In this document: one piece after another, positions 51,232-59,772 of the stretch
Numbering within the stretch: the stretch's first letter is position 1
How the letters are laid out: every line of letters starts with the position of its first letter
NCBI RefSeq assembly: GCF_012927345.1
Contig: NZ_JABBGJ010000036.1
Span: 1-64,000 of the forward strand
Length of the DNA: 64,000 nt
Direction of reading: 5' to 3'
From: Paraburkholderia polaris
Lineage (GTDB): Bacteria; Pseudomonadota; Gammaproteobacteria; Burkholderiales; Burkholderiaceae
Program-made: the position numbers and the translations under genes
Notes under the pieces: generated by a model
Told to the model about the DNA's origin: nothing
The model's input: only the letters and a program-made list of their open reading frames with translations
Databases searched by the model: none

Positions 51232-51867
51232 ATGACTGAATCCGATTCGCTTGTCTTCGTCGTCGACGACGACGATTCCGTGCGCCGTGCGTTGGCGCGT
51301 CTGATCCACTCCGCGGGCTACCGTGTCGAAGCATTCGGCAATGCCCGCGCATTTCTGGAACGGCTGCGAGAGGTCGATTCTCCGGCCTGTCTGGTTCTCG
51401 ACGTGCAGTTGCCTGACCTGGACGGGCTGGCTTTGCAGCGCGAACTCAAAGCGGTGCTGCCGATCATCTTCATCACCGGGCACGGCGATATCGCCATGAC
51501 GGTGGACGCGATGAAAGCGGGGGCCACCGATTTTCTGGCAAAACCTGTGAACGATACCGATCTGCTTCGTGCGATCGAAACAGCGTTCGAACGGGTTGCC
51601 CAGACCCGCGCGGTGCGCTGCGAACTGGATGCGATCCGTGGCCGGCTCGACACGCTCACCCCGCGCGAAAAGGAAGTCATGGCGCTCGTGGTTACGGGCC
51701 GCCTGAACAAGCAGGTGGCAGGCGAGCTCGGCACCGTTGAAAAAACCATCAAGGCGCATCGCGCGCGCGTGATGGCGAAGATGGAGGTCAGTTCGCTGGC
51801 CCAGCTCGTGCGCGTCGCGGACAAAGTCGGTCTCGGCGTTTCGGGCGAAGCTCACGTTTCGCGTTGA
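51232..51867 (+). CDS. FixJ-type response regulator (receiver plus LuxR HTH)
   Basis: A 211-aa protein. The receiver has acidic D12-D15, phospho-acceptor D57 in LVLDVQLPDLDGL and K104 in FLAKPVND. The LuxR-type DNA-binding domain spans about 140-205 (LTPREKEVMALVVTGRLNKQ; EKTIKAHRARVMAKMEVSSL). It is the only DNA-binding regulator in the 39-53 kb block, so it is the prime candidate to bind the repeated palindrome. It is paired with the upstream kinase. Confidence 0.93.
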   Translation: MTESDSLVFVVDDDDSVRRALARLIHSAGYRVEAFGNARAFLERLREVDSPACLVLDVQLPDLDGLALQRELKAVLPIIFITGHGDIAMTVDAMKAGATDFLAKPVNDTDLLRAIETAFERVAQTRAVRCELDAIRGRLDTLTPREKEVMALVVTGRLNKQVAGELGTVEKTIKAHRARVMAKMEVSSLAQLVRVADKVGLGVSGEAHVSR

Positions 51868-51969
51868 AGTCATTGCGACCGGTCGGCGGCAGCGTTCCCG
51901 ATTCGCCGGGCCTGTCCCGGCATACCTGTCTCAGGAGCGGCCGCAGGGTTGTCCGTGCCCGGTCCACAC

Positions 51970-51987
51970 GAGACCAAGGTCCAATAT
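51970..51987. promoter_or_regulatory. Palindrome site E upstream of the stand-alone receiver
   Basis: GACC-AA-GGTCCAATAT. The right half is identical to site A (GGTCCAATAT) but the left half beyond GACC is degenerate. The centre is 91.5 bp before the ATG at 52068. Confidence 0.6.
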
Positions 51988-52067
51988 CGGTAAGCCTTTC
52001 TGCCTCGTAGGCTTTCGTCTGGGGGAGTGTGTTGATTCGCGCATTCCCGGACACCGGACTACTCTCC

Positions 52068-52454
52068 ATGGGAAAACTCAAACCATTCGTTGTCGTCGTC
52101 GATGACGATGAATCGGTGAGCCGGGCAATCCGACGATTGCTGCGCTCCATCGGAATCGCCTCCGAAGCGTTTGCCAGCGGCGACGCGTTCCTCGATATTC
52201 TCGCGTCGATGCCGTCGTATCAACCCGACTGCGTCATTCTCGACGTGCAGATGCCCGGGCTCAATGGAATCGAAGTCCAGCGACGCCTGTCCGGCAAAGG
52301 CATGCCCGTGATCTTCATTACCGCGCACGACGAGATCGGCGTACGCGAGCATGCGCTCGCGGCCGGTGCGGTTGCCTGGCTGCGCAAGCCTTTCAACGAC
52401 GAACTGTTCGTGAAGACGGTGCGTGCCGCGCTCGACGGTGTACCGCCTGTCTGA
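52068..52454 (+). CDS. Stand-alone receiver-domain protein
   Basis: A 128-aa single receiver. VVVDDDES carries the acidic pocket, D59 in VILDVQMPGLNGIEVQRR is the phospho-acceptor, and KPFND carries the Lys. There is no output domain. It may act as a phosphate sink or a phospho-relay partner for the nearby kinase. An alternative TTG start at 52029, after GGGGGAG, would add 13 residues. The receiver fold begins just after M1 of the shorter form. Confidence 0.85.
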   Translation: MGKLKPFVVVVDDDESVSRAIRRLLRSIGIASEAFASGDAFLDILASMPSYQPDCVILDVQMPGLNGIEVQRRLSGKGMPVIFITAHDEIGVREHALAAGAVAWLRKPFNDELFVKTVRAALDGVPPV

Positions 52455-52493
52455 TGAGCAATTGCATAGGCCCGTACCGCGAATTCGCGCGCT

Positions 52494-52513
52494 ATGGGAC
52501 CAAAGGCCAATTG
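52494..52513. promoter_or_regulatory. Palindrome site F upstream of the glycine-zipper gene
   Basis: TGGGACC-AA-AGGCCAATTG is a degenerate copy of the palindrome. The centre lies 155.5 bp before the ATG at 52658, close to the 163.5-bp spacing of sites A and B. Confidence 0.5.
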
Positions 52514-52657
52514 CTATCGAACGCCGCGAAATCCAATAATTGACTCGACTGATCAGGGTCGAAGATGGCGCCTGAGTTCGGGATTGGGCGCACGGATAGT
52601 CGCGAGCAAGGCGCGCGCCGACGGCCCGTCTCCAGAGAAATCGAACGGAATCTGACC

Positions 52658-53134
52658 ATGCTACCGATCGTGCGAGGGCTGATGGGTGTGCTTGTGCTGA
52701 CGCTGGCGTGTGCAGCGGCTGCGCAGCAGCCCATCATTTATCCGGCGAAAGGCCAAAGCGTCAGCCGGCAGCAAACCGATACCGCGGAGTGCCAACTATG
52801 GGCGAAGCAGACGACCGGAGTCGATCCGGTCGTGCTCGCCCAACAAGGCGCGACGCAATCCGGTGCACCCCAACCGCAAGGGCAACGCCTGAAGGGCGCA
52901 GCCGGCGGAGCCGCATTGGGTGCCGCCGTCGGCGCGGTGGCGGGCGACGCCGGCAAGGGCGCAGCGATCGGGGCAATCACCGGTACGGCCGCCGGCGGTT
53001 TGCGGGCGCGCCGCGCGCAAGAGAACGCGGCCGCGCAAACGCAGGCTAACCAACAGCAGATCTCGCAAGCGTTGACTACCTACAACCGCGCGGTGGCTGC
53101 ATGCATGACCGGTCGAGGCTACACGGTCCAGTAG
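52658..53134 (+). CDS. Glycine-zipper exported protein
   Basis: A 158-aa protein with a signal peptide (LPIVRGLMGVLVLTLACAAA AQQ). The glycine-zipper helix pair KGAAGGAALGAAVGAVAGDA then KGAAIGAITGTAAGG is at about 87-121, as in YMGG/OmpA-like zipper proteins. One Cys near the start and one near the end (TAECQLW, VAACMTG) may pair. The longer reading from 52565 has no ribosome site. It is the first gene of a plus-strand run that continues through RND and pqi genes and has palindrome F upstream. Probably envelope-associated. Confidence 0.8.
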   Translation: MLPIVRGLMGVLVLTLACAAAAQQPIIYPAKGQSVSRQQTDTAECQLWAKQTTGVDPVVLAQQGATQSGAPQPQGQRLKGAAGGAALGAAVGAVAGDAGKGAAIGAITGTAAGGLRARRAQENAAAQTQANQQQISQALTTYNRAVAACMTGRGYTVQ

Positions 53135-53163
53135 GACTCACGCGCAGCAGGAGAGAGGCATCC

Positions 53164-53583
53164 ATGAACAGGAAATGCATACGTGCCGCGCTTGGGACCC
53201 TGGCGCTGACGAGCGGGCTCTTTTCGGTTGCCTTATCGGAGACGGCAGCGGCGGCACAGTTCGACGGCAGCGTGCCGCTGCTCTGCGCCACGATCGATGC
53301 GCACGATTGCGACGCCGGCGAACTTTGCTTGCGCGCATTGCCGTCCGAGTTGGGTGCACCGCAGTTCCTGCGCATCGACTTCGCGAAGAAAACCGTCGTC
53401 GGACCACAACGCACCACCGCAATCCGTTTCATGGACAACGGCCCCGACCAGATCCTGATGCAAGGCGTGGAACTGGGTTATGCGTGGACGATCGCGCTCG
53501 ACAAGCAGGTGGGCTCGATGACCGTGACGCTCGTCAACCATCAAGACACGCTGGTGCTGTTCGGCGCCTGCACGCTTACGTAG
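53164..53583 (+). CDS. Exported hypothetical protein (139 aa)
   Basis: The signal peptide is MNRKCIRAALGTLALTSGLF then SVALSETAAAA. The mature domain has AQFDGSVPLLCATIDAHDCD and ends VLFGACTLT, with Cys pairs that may bridge. DFAKKTVVGPQRTTAIRFMD looks like a beta-rich fold. The ATG at 53164 follows GGAGAGAGG. It lies between the glycine-zipper gene (29 bp before) and the RND adaptor (17 bp after), so it belongs to this operon. No family is recognised. Confidence 0.72.
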   Translation: MNRKCIRAALGTLALTSGLFSVALSETAAAAQFDGSVPLLCATIDAHDCDAGELCLRALPSELGAPQFLRIDFAKKTVVGPQRTTAIRFMDNGPDQILMQGVELGYAWTIALDKQVGSMTVTLVNHQDTLVLFGACTLT

Positions 53584-53600
53584 CCGCAACGGGTGAATCG

Positions 53601-54884
53601 ATGAAACCTGTAAGCCATGCAATGTTCACGCAACGGTCAGGGCCGGGATATGTTGACGCAACGGCAAGCGTACGAGGTCTCATGATGCTCGCCGTACTCG
53701 TGTTGTGCACCGCCGGCTGCCACAAGGCGCCGACGCTGCCAGCGGCCGGAGAGACCGAAGTGACCGTCATGCAGGTCACGCAGCGCGACACGCCCGTCGA
53801 TTTCGAATTCACCGCGCAAACCCAGAGTTCACGTGAAGTCGAAATCCGCGCGCGCGTGGACGGCTTTCTCGACAAACGGGTCTATACCGAAGGGCAAATG
53901 GTTCATACCGGCCAGACGCTCTTCCTGATGGATCCCAAGCCGTTCGAGGCGACGCTGCAGACGGCTAAAGGACAGCTTGCGCAGCAGCAGGCGCGGCTTT
54001 ACATCACCAAAGCCAACCTTGCCCGTGTGATACCGCTCGCGAAACAGAACGCGTTGAGTCAGAAGGATCTCGACGACGCGACGGGCAATGAGAAGGAAGC
54101 GGAGTCGGCAGTGATCGCCGCGCAAGGGCAGGTCCGGACCGCCGAGCTGAACCTCAGCTATACGACGATCAAATCGCCGCTCAACGGTCTGTCGAGCTTC
54201 GCCCACCAGCAGGACGGCAGCTATGTGACTGCCTCGGCATCAGGTCTGCTGACCTACGTCTACCAGCTCGATCCGATGTGGGTCAACTTCAGCATCTCCG
54301 AGAACGAGCTGCTCCGCTATCGTGCGCAGGTGGACAAGAAGCAACTGGTGTTTCCGGCGAACAACGACTTCGAGGTGTCGGTCGTGCTGGCCGATGGCTC
54401 GCTGTTTCCTTCGACCGGTCACATCAACTTTACCAATCCGGCATTCAACACCCAGACCGGCACTTTCCTTGTGCGCGCGTCGTTAGCCAACCCGACGGGC
54501 AGCCTGCGCCCAGGGCAATTTGTGAAGGCGCGCGTCTCCGGCGCCATCCGTCCGAATGCGATCCTCGTGCCGCAGCGCGCGGTGCTGCAGGGCGCGAAAA
54601 GTCATTTTGTCTGGGTGGTGGATAGCGATTCCAAGGCGCATGAACGTGTGGTCGAAACCGGTGAATGGCATGGTGACGACTGGTTCATCACCGAAGGCTT
54701 GAAACCCGGCGAGCGGGTCGTCGTGGATGGCGCGATTCGCGTGGTGGCGGACACGCCTCTCAAGATTACCGGGGCGCCCAGTCCAGCCAGCCAGCCCGCA
54801 GCCGCCAATGTGCCGCAAAGTGCGCCGCAAAACGAGCCGGTGCACCTCGCCGCGCAGCAGTCCGACCAGACCGTGTCGAAGTGA
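53601..54884 (+). CDS. RND efflux periplasmic adaptor (membrane fusion protein)
   Basis: A 427-aa lipoprotein: LMMLAVLVLCTAGC gives the lipobox. The HlyD-type core has VTVMQVTQRDTPVDFEFTAQ, SREVEIRARVDGFLDKRVYT (barrel-sandwich), a helical hairpin (about 105-175) and SYTTIKSPLNGLSSFAHQQD. It bridges the inner-membrane pump and the outer-membrane channel encoded next. The ATG at 53601 begins the lipobox peptide. A 12-bp gap separates it from the pump gene. Confidence 0.93.
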   Translation: MKPVSHAMFTQRSGPGYVDATASVRGLMMLAVLVLCTAGCHKAPTLPAAGETEVTVMQVTQRDTPVDFEFTAQTQSSREVEIRARVDGFLDKRVYTEGQMVHTGQTLFLMDPKPFEATLQTAKGQLAQQQARLYITKANLARVIPLAKQNALSQKDLDDATGNEKEAESAVIAAQGQVRTAELNLSYTTIKSPLNGLSSFAHQQDGSYVTASASGLLTYVYQLDPMWVNFSISENELLRYRAQVDKKQLVFPANNDFEVSVVLADGSLFPSTGHINFTNPAFNTQTGTFLVRASLANPTGSLRPGQFVKARVSGAIRPNAILVPQRAVLQGAKSHFVWVVDSDSKAHERVVETGEWHGDDWFITEGLKPGERVVVDGAIRVVADTPLKITGAPSPASQPAAANVPQSAPQNEPVHLAAQQSDQTVSK

Positions 54885-54896
54885 CGGGCCACCGAC

Positions 54897-57800
54897 ATGA
54901 ACATCTCCCACTACTGCATCGACCGGCCGATTTTCGCGTCAGTCATCTCGATCGTCATCACGCTCGGGGGCGCGCTGGCGATGTTCAATCTGCCGATCGC
55001 GCAGTACCCGGACATCACGCCGCCGCAGATCACCATTTCCGCCACTTACCCAGGCGCGACGGCGGACGTGGTGGCGAACAATGTGGCCGCGCCGATCGAG
55101 CAGCAGGTCAACGGCGCGGACAACATGATCTACATGTATTCGTCCAGTTCCTCGACCGGCTCGTACACCCTCAATGCCTTTTTCCAGATCGGCACCAATC
55201 CTGAACTGGCGCAGGTCGATGTGCAGAACCGCGTGAACCTGGCTTTGCCCCAGTTGCCGTCTTCAGTGCAGTCGCAGGGCATCAACGTCCAGAAGAAATC
55301 ATCTGCGTTCATGATGGTGATTGCCATCTATTCGCCGAGCGAGCGCTACGACGCCACCTATATCGCCAACTACGCGAATATCTATGTGCTCGATGCACTC
55401 AAGCGTATCCCGGGTGCGAATCAATCGTCTATCTTCGGCACGCCCGACTACGCGATGCGTATCTGGCTGAAGCCGGATCGCATGGCGCAACTGGGCATCA
55501 CCGCCGGGGACGTGCAGAACGCGGTCAAGGCCCAGAACCAGCAGTTCGCGGTGGGGCGCGTGGGTCAGTCACCGACGGGGGCGCCGGTCGAGCAGTCGTT
55601 TGCCGTCACGACCACCGGCCGCCTGACTGATCCGGCCGAATTCGACAACATCATTATTCGCGCGGCAAGCGGCAGCACGTCAGCCGCCGACTCCGCAATC
55701 GTGCGCCTCAGGGACATCGGCCGCGCCGAGCTCGGCCAGAAGGATTACTCGATCCGCAGCAAATTCCAGGGCAAGCCCGCTACCGTCATCGCGGTCTACC
55801 AGCAACCGGGCGCCAACGCGCTCGACGTGTCAAAGCAGGTGCGCGCGACGCTGGCCGAGATGAAGAAGCAGTTTCCGGAAGGCATCACCTACGACATTGC
55901 GATGGATACGACGGACTTCACCCGTGCATCCATCTCGGACGTCATCCACACCTTCTTCGAAGCCCTGGTGCTGGTGGTGATCGTCGTGTTCGTGTTCCTG
56001 CAGAGCCTGCGCGCGACACTGATTCCGGTGTTGGCGGTACCGGTATCGATCGTCGGCACGTTCATGGGCATGCAGGCACTCGGCTTTTCGATCAACATGC
56101 TGACGCTGTTCGGGATGGTGTTGGCGATCGGCATTGTGGTGGACGATGCGATCGTGGTGGTCGAGAACGTCGAGCGCAACATGAGCGTCCATAAGCTGAG
56201 TCCAAAGGACGCGGCCAAACGGGCGATGGACGAGGTGGCCGGTCCGGTCGTCGCGATCGTGCTGGTTCTGTGTGCCGTGTTCGTGCCGGTGGCCTTCCTT
56301 GGCGGCATTACCGGACAATTGTATAAGCAGTTCGCCATCACGATCGCCATCTCAGTGGTGTTCTCAGGGCTGGTTGCGCTGACGCTGTCGCCGGCACTGG
56401 CGGGCGTGCTGCTCAAACCGGGTCACCATGAAAAGCGCGGTTTTTTCAAGTGGTTCGACAATAAATTCGCGCGGATGACGACCGGCTATACCAACGTGGT
56501 CAAGCTCGTCATCAAGCGCTTCGGCGTCGCGCTATTCCTGTTTGCCGGCATCATCGTGCTTGCCGTCGTCATGTTGAAATCGATTCCGAGTTCGTTTTTG
56601 CCACCTGAGGATCAGGGCTACCTGCTCGGCGCGGTGGTCATGCCGGACGCAGCAAGCCTCGATCGCACCGGCGACGTCTCGCAGCACGTCACTGACTATT
56701 TCATCAAGCAGCCGGCCGTAAGCAGTGTGACGACCATCGACGGGTACAGCCTGCTCGACAGCCAGAACAAGAACAACGCAGGGACCTTTTTTATCGGTTT
56801 CAAGAGCTTCGATGAGCGCTACAAATTCGCCAACATCAGGACCCAAAACGCGCGCGCGGTGTTGATCGACGCGTACGAAACCCTGTCCAAAGTCAAAGAA
56901 GGGATCATCCTGCCGGTCAATCCGCCGTCCATTCCGGGCCTCGGCACGACTGGCGGCACCGAGGTATGGATCGAAGCGCAGGGCGATGCCACGACCCCGC
57001 AGCTGGCCGCCGTGGTGGATGACTTTGTCGCCAAAGCCAAGGCGCGACCTGAACTGTCGCGCGTGACGTCGACCTTTAACGCCGCCGCGCAGCAATTGCT
57101 GGTCGACGTAGACCGGGACCATGCGGAGACGCTCGGCGTGCCGATCGAGGAGGTTTACAGCGCGATGCAGACAATGTTCGGCTCGCTGTACGTGTCGCAG
57201 TTCAACCGGTCGAGCCGTTTGTGGCAGGTGATCTTGCAGGCTGAACCGTCGTACCGGCTCACGCCGCTGGACCTCGATCAGATCTATGTGCGCAGCAAGA
57301 CCAACAACATGGTGCCGATCAAGGCGGTGATGACCTCGAAGTACGTCACCGGCCCGGATCTGATGACGCGCTTCAATAATTTCCCGGCGGTCAAGGTCAC
57401 GGTCAACGCCGCACCGGGCTACAGCTCGGGGCAGGTAATCAGCACGCTTCGGGAGATCGGCACGCAAGTGCTGCCTTCCGGCTACAACCTCGGGTGGAGC
57501 GGTGAGGCCTACGAGGCCACGCAGGCCAGCGGCACCTCGGGGTTGGTGTTCGTCTTCGGCCTGATCATGGTGTTCCTGATTCTCGCCGCGCAATACGAGA
57601 AGTGGAGTCTGCCGTTCGGCGTGTTGATGGCCGTGCCTTTCGCGCTGTTCGGCGCGCTGCTCGCGATCTTGCTGCGCGGCCTCGAAAACGACGTCTACTT
57701 CCAGATCGGCCTGACCATGCTGGTGGCGCTTGCCGCCAAGAACGCGATCCTGATCTTCGAGTTCGCTGTACTCAATCGCGAATCCGGCGAGTCGGTATAC

Positions 57801-58160
57801 GACTCTGCCTTGACAGCCGCGAGCGAACGGCTGCGCCCGATCATCATGACCTCGCTGGCGTTCATCCTGGGTTGCGTGCCGCTTGCCATCGCGCTCGGGG
57901 CGTCGGCCAACAGCCGGCATTCGATCGGCACGGGCGTGATTGGCGGCATGCTCGGCGCAACGGTGATCGCCGTGTTCTTCATTCCGATGTTCTTCTACGT
58001 GCTCGAAACCATGTCGGAAAAGCGCGACAGCAAGAAGACACCGGGAGCGAGCGGTGGACCGGAGGGGGGCGCTCATGCGGGCCCGGTTGCAGATCCAGCT
58101 AAGCCTGCGGGCTCCGGCGGACCGACGGTCACGCCTTCCGCGCAACGTGAGGGCGACTGA
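54897..58160 (+). CDS. RND multidrug efflux transporter (HAE1 family)
   Basis: A 1087-aa inner-membrane pump with the opening ISHYCIDRPIFASVISIVIT and the periplasmic PN/PC domains. The proton-relay helix has GIVVDDAIVVVENVERNMS, with the conserved Asp pair. Other typical blocks are FLPPEDQGYLLGAVVMPDAA and GEAYEATQAS. It shares the HAE1 family with AcrB and MexB. An unusual C-terminal tail of about 45 Gly/Pro/Ala residues (KTPGASGGPEGGAHAGPVAD) follows the last helix. It exports hydrophobic drugs or detergents with the adaptor upstream and the channel downstream. Confidence 0.95.
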   Translation: MNISHYCIDRPIFASVISIVITLGGALAMFNLPIAQYPDITPPQITISATYPGATADVVANNVAAPIEQQVNGADNMIYMYSSSSSTGSYTLNAFFQIGTNPELAQVDVQNRVNLALPQLPSSVQSQGINVQKKSSAFMMVIAIYSPSERYDATYIANYANIYVLDALKRIPGANQSSIFGTPDYAMRIWLKPDRMAQLGITAGDVQNAVKAQNQQFAVGRVGQSPTGAPVEQSFAVTTTGRLTDPAEFDNIIIRAASGSTSAADSAIVRLRDIGRAELGQKDYSIRSKFQGKPATVIAVYQQPGANALDVSKQVRATLAEMKKQFPEGITYDIAMDTTDFTRASISDVIHTFFEALVLVVIVVFVFLQSLRATLIPVLAVPVSIVGTFMGMQALGFSINMLTLFGMVLAIGIVVDDAIVVVENVERNMSVHKLSPKDAAKRAMDEVAGPVVAIVLVLCAVFVPVAFLGGITGQLYKQFAITIAISVVFSGLVALTLSPALAGVLLKPGHHEKRGFFKWFDNKFARMTTGYTNVVKLVIKRFGVALFLFAGIIVLAVVMLKSIPSSFLPPEDQGYLLGAVVMPDAASLDRTGDVSQHVTDYFIKQPAVSSVTTIDGYSLLDSQNKNNAGTFFIGFKSFDERYKFANIRTQNARAVLIDAYETLSKVKEGIILPVNPPSIPGLGTTGGTEVWIEAQGDATTPQLAAVVDDFVAKAKARPELSRVTSTFNAAAQQLLVDVDRDHAETLGVPIEEVYSAMQTMFGSLYVSQFNRSSRLWQVILQAEPSYRLTPLDLDQIYVRSKTNNMVPIKAVMTSKYVTGPDLMTRFNNFPAVKVTVNAAPGYSSGQVISTLREIGTQVLPSGYNLGWSGEAYEATQASGTSGLVFVFGLIMVFLILAAQYEKWSLPFGVLMAVPFALFGALLAILLRGLENDVYFQIGLTMLVALAAKNAILIFEFAVLNRESGESVYDSALTAASERLRPIIMTSLAFILGCVPLAIALGASANSRHSIGTGVIGGMLGATVIAVFFIPMFFYVLETMSEKRDSKKTPGASGGPEGGAHAGPVADPAKPAGSGGPTVTPSAQREGD

Positions 58161-58161
58161 C

Positions 58162-59772
58162 ATGCGAGGCTTTGCGTTCTCACTGCGCCTCGTCCCCGCC
58201 TTGGTGCTGGCAATGGGGCTGGGTGGCTGCCTGTTGGGCCCGGACTACGTACGCCAGAACGTGCCTACGCCCGCGAATTTCCGTTTTGCTGCCAATGAGG
58301 CTGCCGATACGGCCAATACGCGGTGGTGGGAACAGTTTCAGGACCCGGTCCTGAACGATCTGATTCTGGCCGCGCTCGCCGACAACAAGGACGTCAAGAT
58401 CGCCGCGGCGCGCGTCGATCAGTTTCTCGGCCAGTTCGTGACGACACGCTCCGGGCTGTTTCCGCAGGTCAGCGCCGGCTTCGACGCCTCCCGTCAGCGT
58501 GCCTCCCAGCTCGGACCGACGCCGATCCCGGCGGGCGTGAGTCCCGTCTTCAACGAGTTCCAGGCGCCGCTTTCGGTGGCCTGGGAAGTCGACCTCTTTG
58601 GACGCGTGCGGCGTGAGACCGAATCGGCTCGCGCGAGCCTGCTCGCAAGCGAGGAGGGCCGCCGCGCGACGATCCTTTCGCTGGTTGCCTCGGTGGCCAC
58701 CGCTTACATCAATCTGCGCGATCTCGACCAGCAACTGACGATTGCCAAAGCGACGACCGATAGCCGGGCGGGATCGGTCAATGTATTCCAGGCGCGTTTC
58801 GCCGGCGGCGACGTCTCGCAGATGGAACTCGCGCAGAGCCAATCCGAATATGAGGCATCGCTCGCCACGATTCCGCAACTCGAGACACAGATTGCGCAGC
58901 AGGAGGACGCCTTGTCGATCCTGCTCGGTCGCAACCCGGGCCCGATCCTGCGTGGACGCGAACTGACCGAACTGGTGTTGCCGTCCGTGCCGGCAGGTCT
59001 GCCTTCCGATCTGATCGAGCGCCGTCCGGATCTGCTGCAAGCCGAGCAAAACCTGGTTGCCGCCAATGCCCTGATCGGTGCCGCACGTGCGCTGTATTTT
59101 CCGGACATTTCGCTGACCGGCCTGTTCGGCTCTACGAGTGTCCAGTTCTCGAAACTGTTTACCGGGCCTGCGCGCGTCTGGTCGTACGCCGGCTCGTTGA
59201 CGGTGCCGATCTTTACGGCGGGCAGCATCAGTGGGCAGGTCAGCCAGGCGGAAGCGCAACAGCAACAGGCGTTGATCCAGTATCAGCAGGCTATCCAGAT
59301 CGCGTTCGGGGAAGTCGACGATTCGCTGATCGCGCTGCAGAAGTCGCGCGAGCAACTGGTCGTGCAGGGACGTCAGGTGGACGCGCTGAAAACGTATGCG
59401 CGGCTCGCGCGGCTGCGTTTCGAAGGCGGCTATACGAGCTATATCGAGGTGCTCGACGCGGAACGCAGTCTGTTTAACGCGCAACTCAGCTATACGCAGA
59501 CCAATGGCGTGGTGTTCAACTCGCTGATCGGTCTTTACAAGGCGATGGGCGGCGGGTGGGTCGTGCAGGCCGAGGCCATGACTGGACGGGTGATGGGGCA
59601 GAAGGCCGTGGCACAGGTGGCCGGTCAGTCAGGCGATCAGTCGGGGGCATCGTTATCGACTCCATCAGCGAGTCCATCGGCGGCCCCATCAACGAATCCG
59701 TCAACGAATCCGTCAACGAATCCGTCAACGAATCCGTCAACCACTCCGCCCGGCGCCGAGCAACCTAAATGA
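58162..59772 (+). CDS. RND outer-membrane channel lipoprotein (NodT/OprM family)
   Basis: A 536-aa outer-membrane factor. The lipobox is ALVLAMGLGGC. Family blocks include PANFRFAANEAADTANTRWW EQFQDPVLN, two OEP repeats with helical barrels, and RRPDLLQAEQNLVAANALIG AARALYFP. The last 70 residues are an unusual Ser/Pro/Asn tail with NPST tandem repeats encoded by 12-bp units. Start ATG 58162 overlaps nothing and follows GTGAGGGCG. Its stop overlaps the pqiA start (ATGA), so translation is coupled. Confidence 0.93.
   Translation: MRGFAFSLRLVPALVLAMGLGGCLLGPDYVRQNVPTPANFRFAANEAADTANTRWWEQFQDPVLNDLILAALADNKDVKIAAARVDQFLGQFVTTRSGLFPQVSAGFDASRQRASQLGPTPIPAGVSPVFNEFQAPLSVAWEVDLFGRVRRETESARASLLASEEGRRATILSLVASVATAYINLRDLDQQLTIAKATTDSRAGSVNVFQARFAGGDVSQMELAQSQSEYEASLATIPQLETQIAQQEDALSILLGRNPGPILRGRELTELVLPSVPAGLPSDLIERRPDLLQAEQNLVAANALIGAARALYFPDISLTGLFGSTSVQFSKLFTGPARVWSYAGSLTVPIFTAGSISGQVSQAEAQQQQALIQYQQAIQIAFGEVDDSLIALQKSREQLVVQGRQVDALKTYARLARLRFEGGYTSYIEVLDAERSLFNAQLSYTQTNGVVFNSLIGLYKAMGGGWVVQAEAMTGRVMGQKAVAQVAGQSGDQSGASLSTPSASPSAAPSTNPSTNPSTNPSTNPSTTPPGAEQPK
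59689..59748 (+). repeat. Tandem 12-bp repeats encoding NPST
   Basis: Four exact copies of TCAACGAATCCG and a fifth variant (TCAACCACTCCG) lie at the 3' end of the outer-membrane channel gene. They encode repeated Asn-Pro-Ser-Thr in a disordered tail. Copy number could vary by slippage without a frameshift because the unit is 12 bases. Confidence 0.88.

Noticed and set aside
56532..58163. 543-codon open frame opposite the RND pump
   Set aside because: Arg/His-rich antisense shadow of a well-supported HAE1 pump; no start site or family.
58180..59484. 434-codon open frame opposite the outer-membrane channel
   Set aside because: Antisense shadow of a clear NodT-type lipoprotein.
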